From positions 248,001 through 312,000 of the forward strand of contig NZ_JADWYM010000003.1 of NCBI RefSeq assembly GCF_022414535.1: a stretch of 64,000 bases of DNA. The letters are read 5' to 3'. The translations under genes were made by a program, and so were the position numbers. Of this stretch, positions 63,130 to 64,000 are shown in pieces; the stretch's first letter is position 1; each line of letters opens with the position of its first letter. The DNA is from Streptomyces sp. MUM 2J (GTDB lineage Bacteria > Actinomycetota > Actinomycetes > Streptomycetales > Streptomycetaceae). Below the pieces are notes generated by a model. That model was not told the DNA's origin, did not search any database, and saw only the letters and a list, made by a program, of their open reading frames with translations.

Positions 63130-63927
63130 TCACCCCTCCGGCTCCAGCCGGGCGAGCCGTGCCGCCTGCTCCTCGTCGAGTGCGGCCAGCCGTGCCGCCC
63201 CCTCCGCGTCCAGTGCCGACAGCGCCCGCAACTGCTCCGGCGTGACGTCCTGGGGTATCGGCACCGGGGCCGGCGTGCGCAGCGGCGGCTGCCAGCCGCC
63301 GTCGGGCGTCCAGCGCCGTACGACCCGGGCGGGCGCCCCCGCCACCACCGCGTGGTCGGGGACCGCCCCGCGCACGACCGCGCCCGCCGCGACGACCACG
63401 TTCCGTCCGATCCGCGCCCCGGGCAGGATCACCGCTCCGGTGCCGATCCAGCAGCCCGGCCCGATCTCCACCGGCTCCATGCGCGGCCACTGCTTGCCGA
63501 TCGGCTCGTGGGGATCGTCGTACGAGTGGTTCGTCGAGGTGATGTAGACGTACGGACCGAAATAGCAGTCGCTGCCGATGGTGATCGTGGTGTCCGCGAT
63601 GACGTGGCTGCCGCGGCCCAGCACGACGCCGTCACCGAGGCGCAGGATGGGTTCGGGCCCGAGGTCGAGATCGGGCATGAGGCCGGCGGTCAGGGTGACC
63701 TGCTCGCCGATGATGCAGTGGGCGCCGACGTGGATCCACGGTTCGCCGAAGACCGTGCCGAGCGGGAACGCGAGCCTGGTACCTGTTCCCATCGCGCCGA
63801 AGCGGAATCCCGCGGGATGTTCGGCCGTCACGGACCCCCTGCGCTGTACCCACGACCAGGCCGCGTGGACGGCGCGCTGCGCGAGGCGGCGCCGCCAGGA
63901 TGAGAACGTGTTCTTGCGCTTGGGCAC
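63130..63927 (-). CDS. Left-handed beta-helix (hexapeptide) acyltransferase
   Basis: The 265-residue protein has a basic N-terminal region (about residues 1-45) and hexapeptide repeats (about 60-200, WIHVGAHCIIGEQVTLTAG, VVLGRGSHVIADTTITIG, CWIGTGAVILPGARIGRNVVVAAGAVV), with the loop NHSYDDPHEPIG typical of maltose/galactoside-type O-acetyltransferases. A short helical tail (about 215-265, EQLRALSALDAEGAARLAALDEEQ) follows. It probably acetylates a sugar or antibiotic. The GTG at 63927 fits the family start; an ATG at 63960 is also in frame. Confidence 0.85.
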   Translation of the reverse strand: MPKRKNTFSSWRRRLAQRAVHAAWSWVQRRGSVTAEHPAGFRFGAMGTGTRLAFPLGTVFGEPWIHVGAHCIIGEQVTLTAGLMPDLDLGPEPILRLGDGVVLGRGSHVIADTTITIGSDCYFGPYVYITSTNHSYDDPHEPIGKQWPRMEPVEIGPGCWIGTGAVILPGARIGRNVVVAAGAVVRGAVPDHAVVAGAPARVVRRWTPDGGWQPPLRTPAPVPIPQDVTPEQLRALSALDAEGAARLAALDEEQAARLARLEPEG

Positions 63928-64000
63928 GCGCTCACGGTAATCGCCGCGGGGCGGACCCATCACTCCGTAGCCCTGTGATCTTCGCCCCACCGGGTGGCGT

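Overview
The window looks like a piece of a Streptomyces chromosome. GC is very high (about 70-73%), GTG and TTG starts and ATGA-type overlaps are frequent, and several families are typical of the genus: SpoIIE-type phosphatases, XRE/DUF5753 with DUF397, Lrp/AsnC regulators, F420-type oxidoreductases and a c-di-AMP riboswitch ahead of a cell-wall hydrolase. No rRNA, tRNA, CRISPR array or intact transposase was seen. From memory, the order urease - biotin - purB resembles the S. coelicolor chromosome, so most of the window is probably core DNA.

Layout. 1-3543: two SpoIIE-family phosphatases with PAS/GAF sensor domains; the first is cut by the window edge. 3729-4448: a PlsC acyltransferase. 4580-9163 (minus): the complete urease operon ureABCFGD with a candidate GlnR box upstream. 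10140-10805: a ydaO-type (c-di-AMP) riboswitch followed by a secreted NlpC/P60 hydrolase. 11281-13054: an anti-sigma-type ATPase, an XRE regulator with a TTA codon, and a DUF397 protein. 13106-17600: biotin synthesis, with bioF divergent from bioB-bioA-bioD; BioB has a Cys/His-repeat tail. 17741-22620: a methyltransferase, a Fic-like toxin with an RHH antitoxin, and a MacB-like ABC transporter. 22731-29224: a frameshifted GNAT, two CNNM/CorC-type membrane proteins, an SGNH hydrolase, purB and a Mug-type glycosylase. 29670-37421: ROK and GntR regulators, an F420-type reductase, an alpha/beta hydrolase, a PhoD-type phosphatase and a membrane-ACT-GNAT fusion. 37670-44031: a Cys/Met-type PLP enzyme and a rhodanese, each divergent from an Lrp/AsnC regulator, a DUF885 protein, and a broken acetolactate synthase.

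44121-53035 looks more accessory: a TetR gene behind a perfect 30-bp palindrome, a deazaflavin-type nitroreductase, small membrane proteins, and a group of exported or surface-type genes (beta-helix protein, Gly-Pro-Thr collagen-like protein, cyclophilin, glycosyltransferase, DUF2079 protein), parts of it with lower GC. 53207-57437 is sbcDC, followed by a 9-copy octanucleotide repeat. 57693-63927 holds small housekeeping genes, a MITE-like inverted-repeat element, an ArsR/CDF metal pair, an XRE-cupin regulator facing the remnant of an EamA permease, and a hexapeptide-repeat acyltransferase.

Themes. Nitrogen (urease under GlnR), phosphate (PhoD with a possible PHO box), c-di-AMP and zinc are all represented as nutrient or signal controls. 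Three genes are visibly damaged (GNAT, acetolactate synthase, EamA). Several start codons sit about 7 nt after a -10-like hexamer with no Shine-Dalgarno, which suggests leaderless transcripts. All functional calls are from reading the sequence and from family knowledge; no database search was run.
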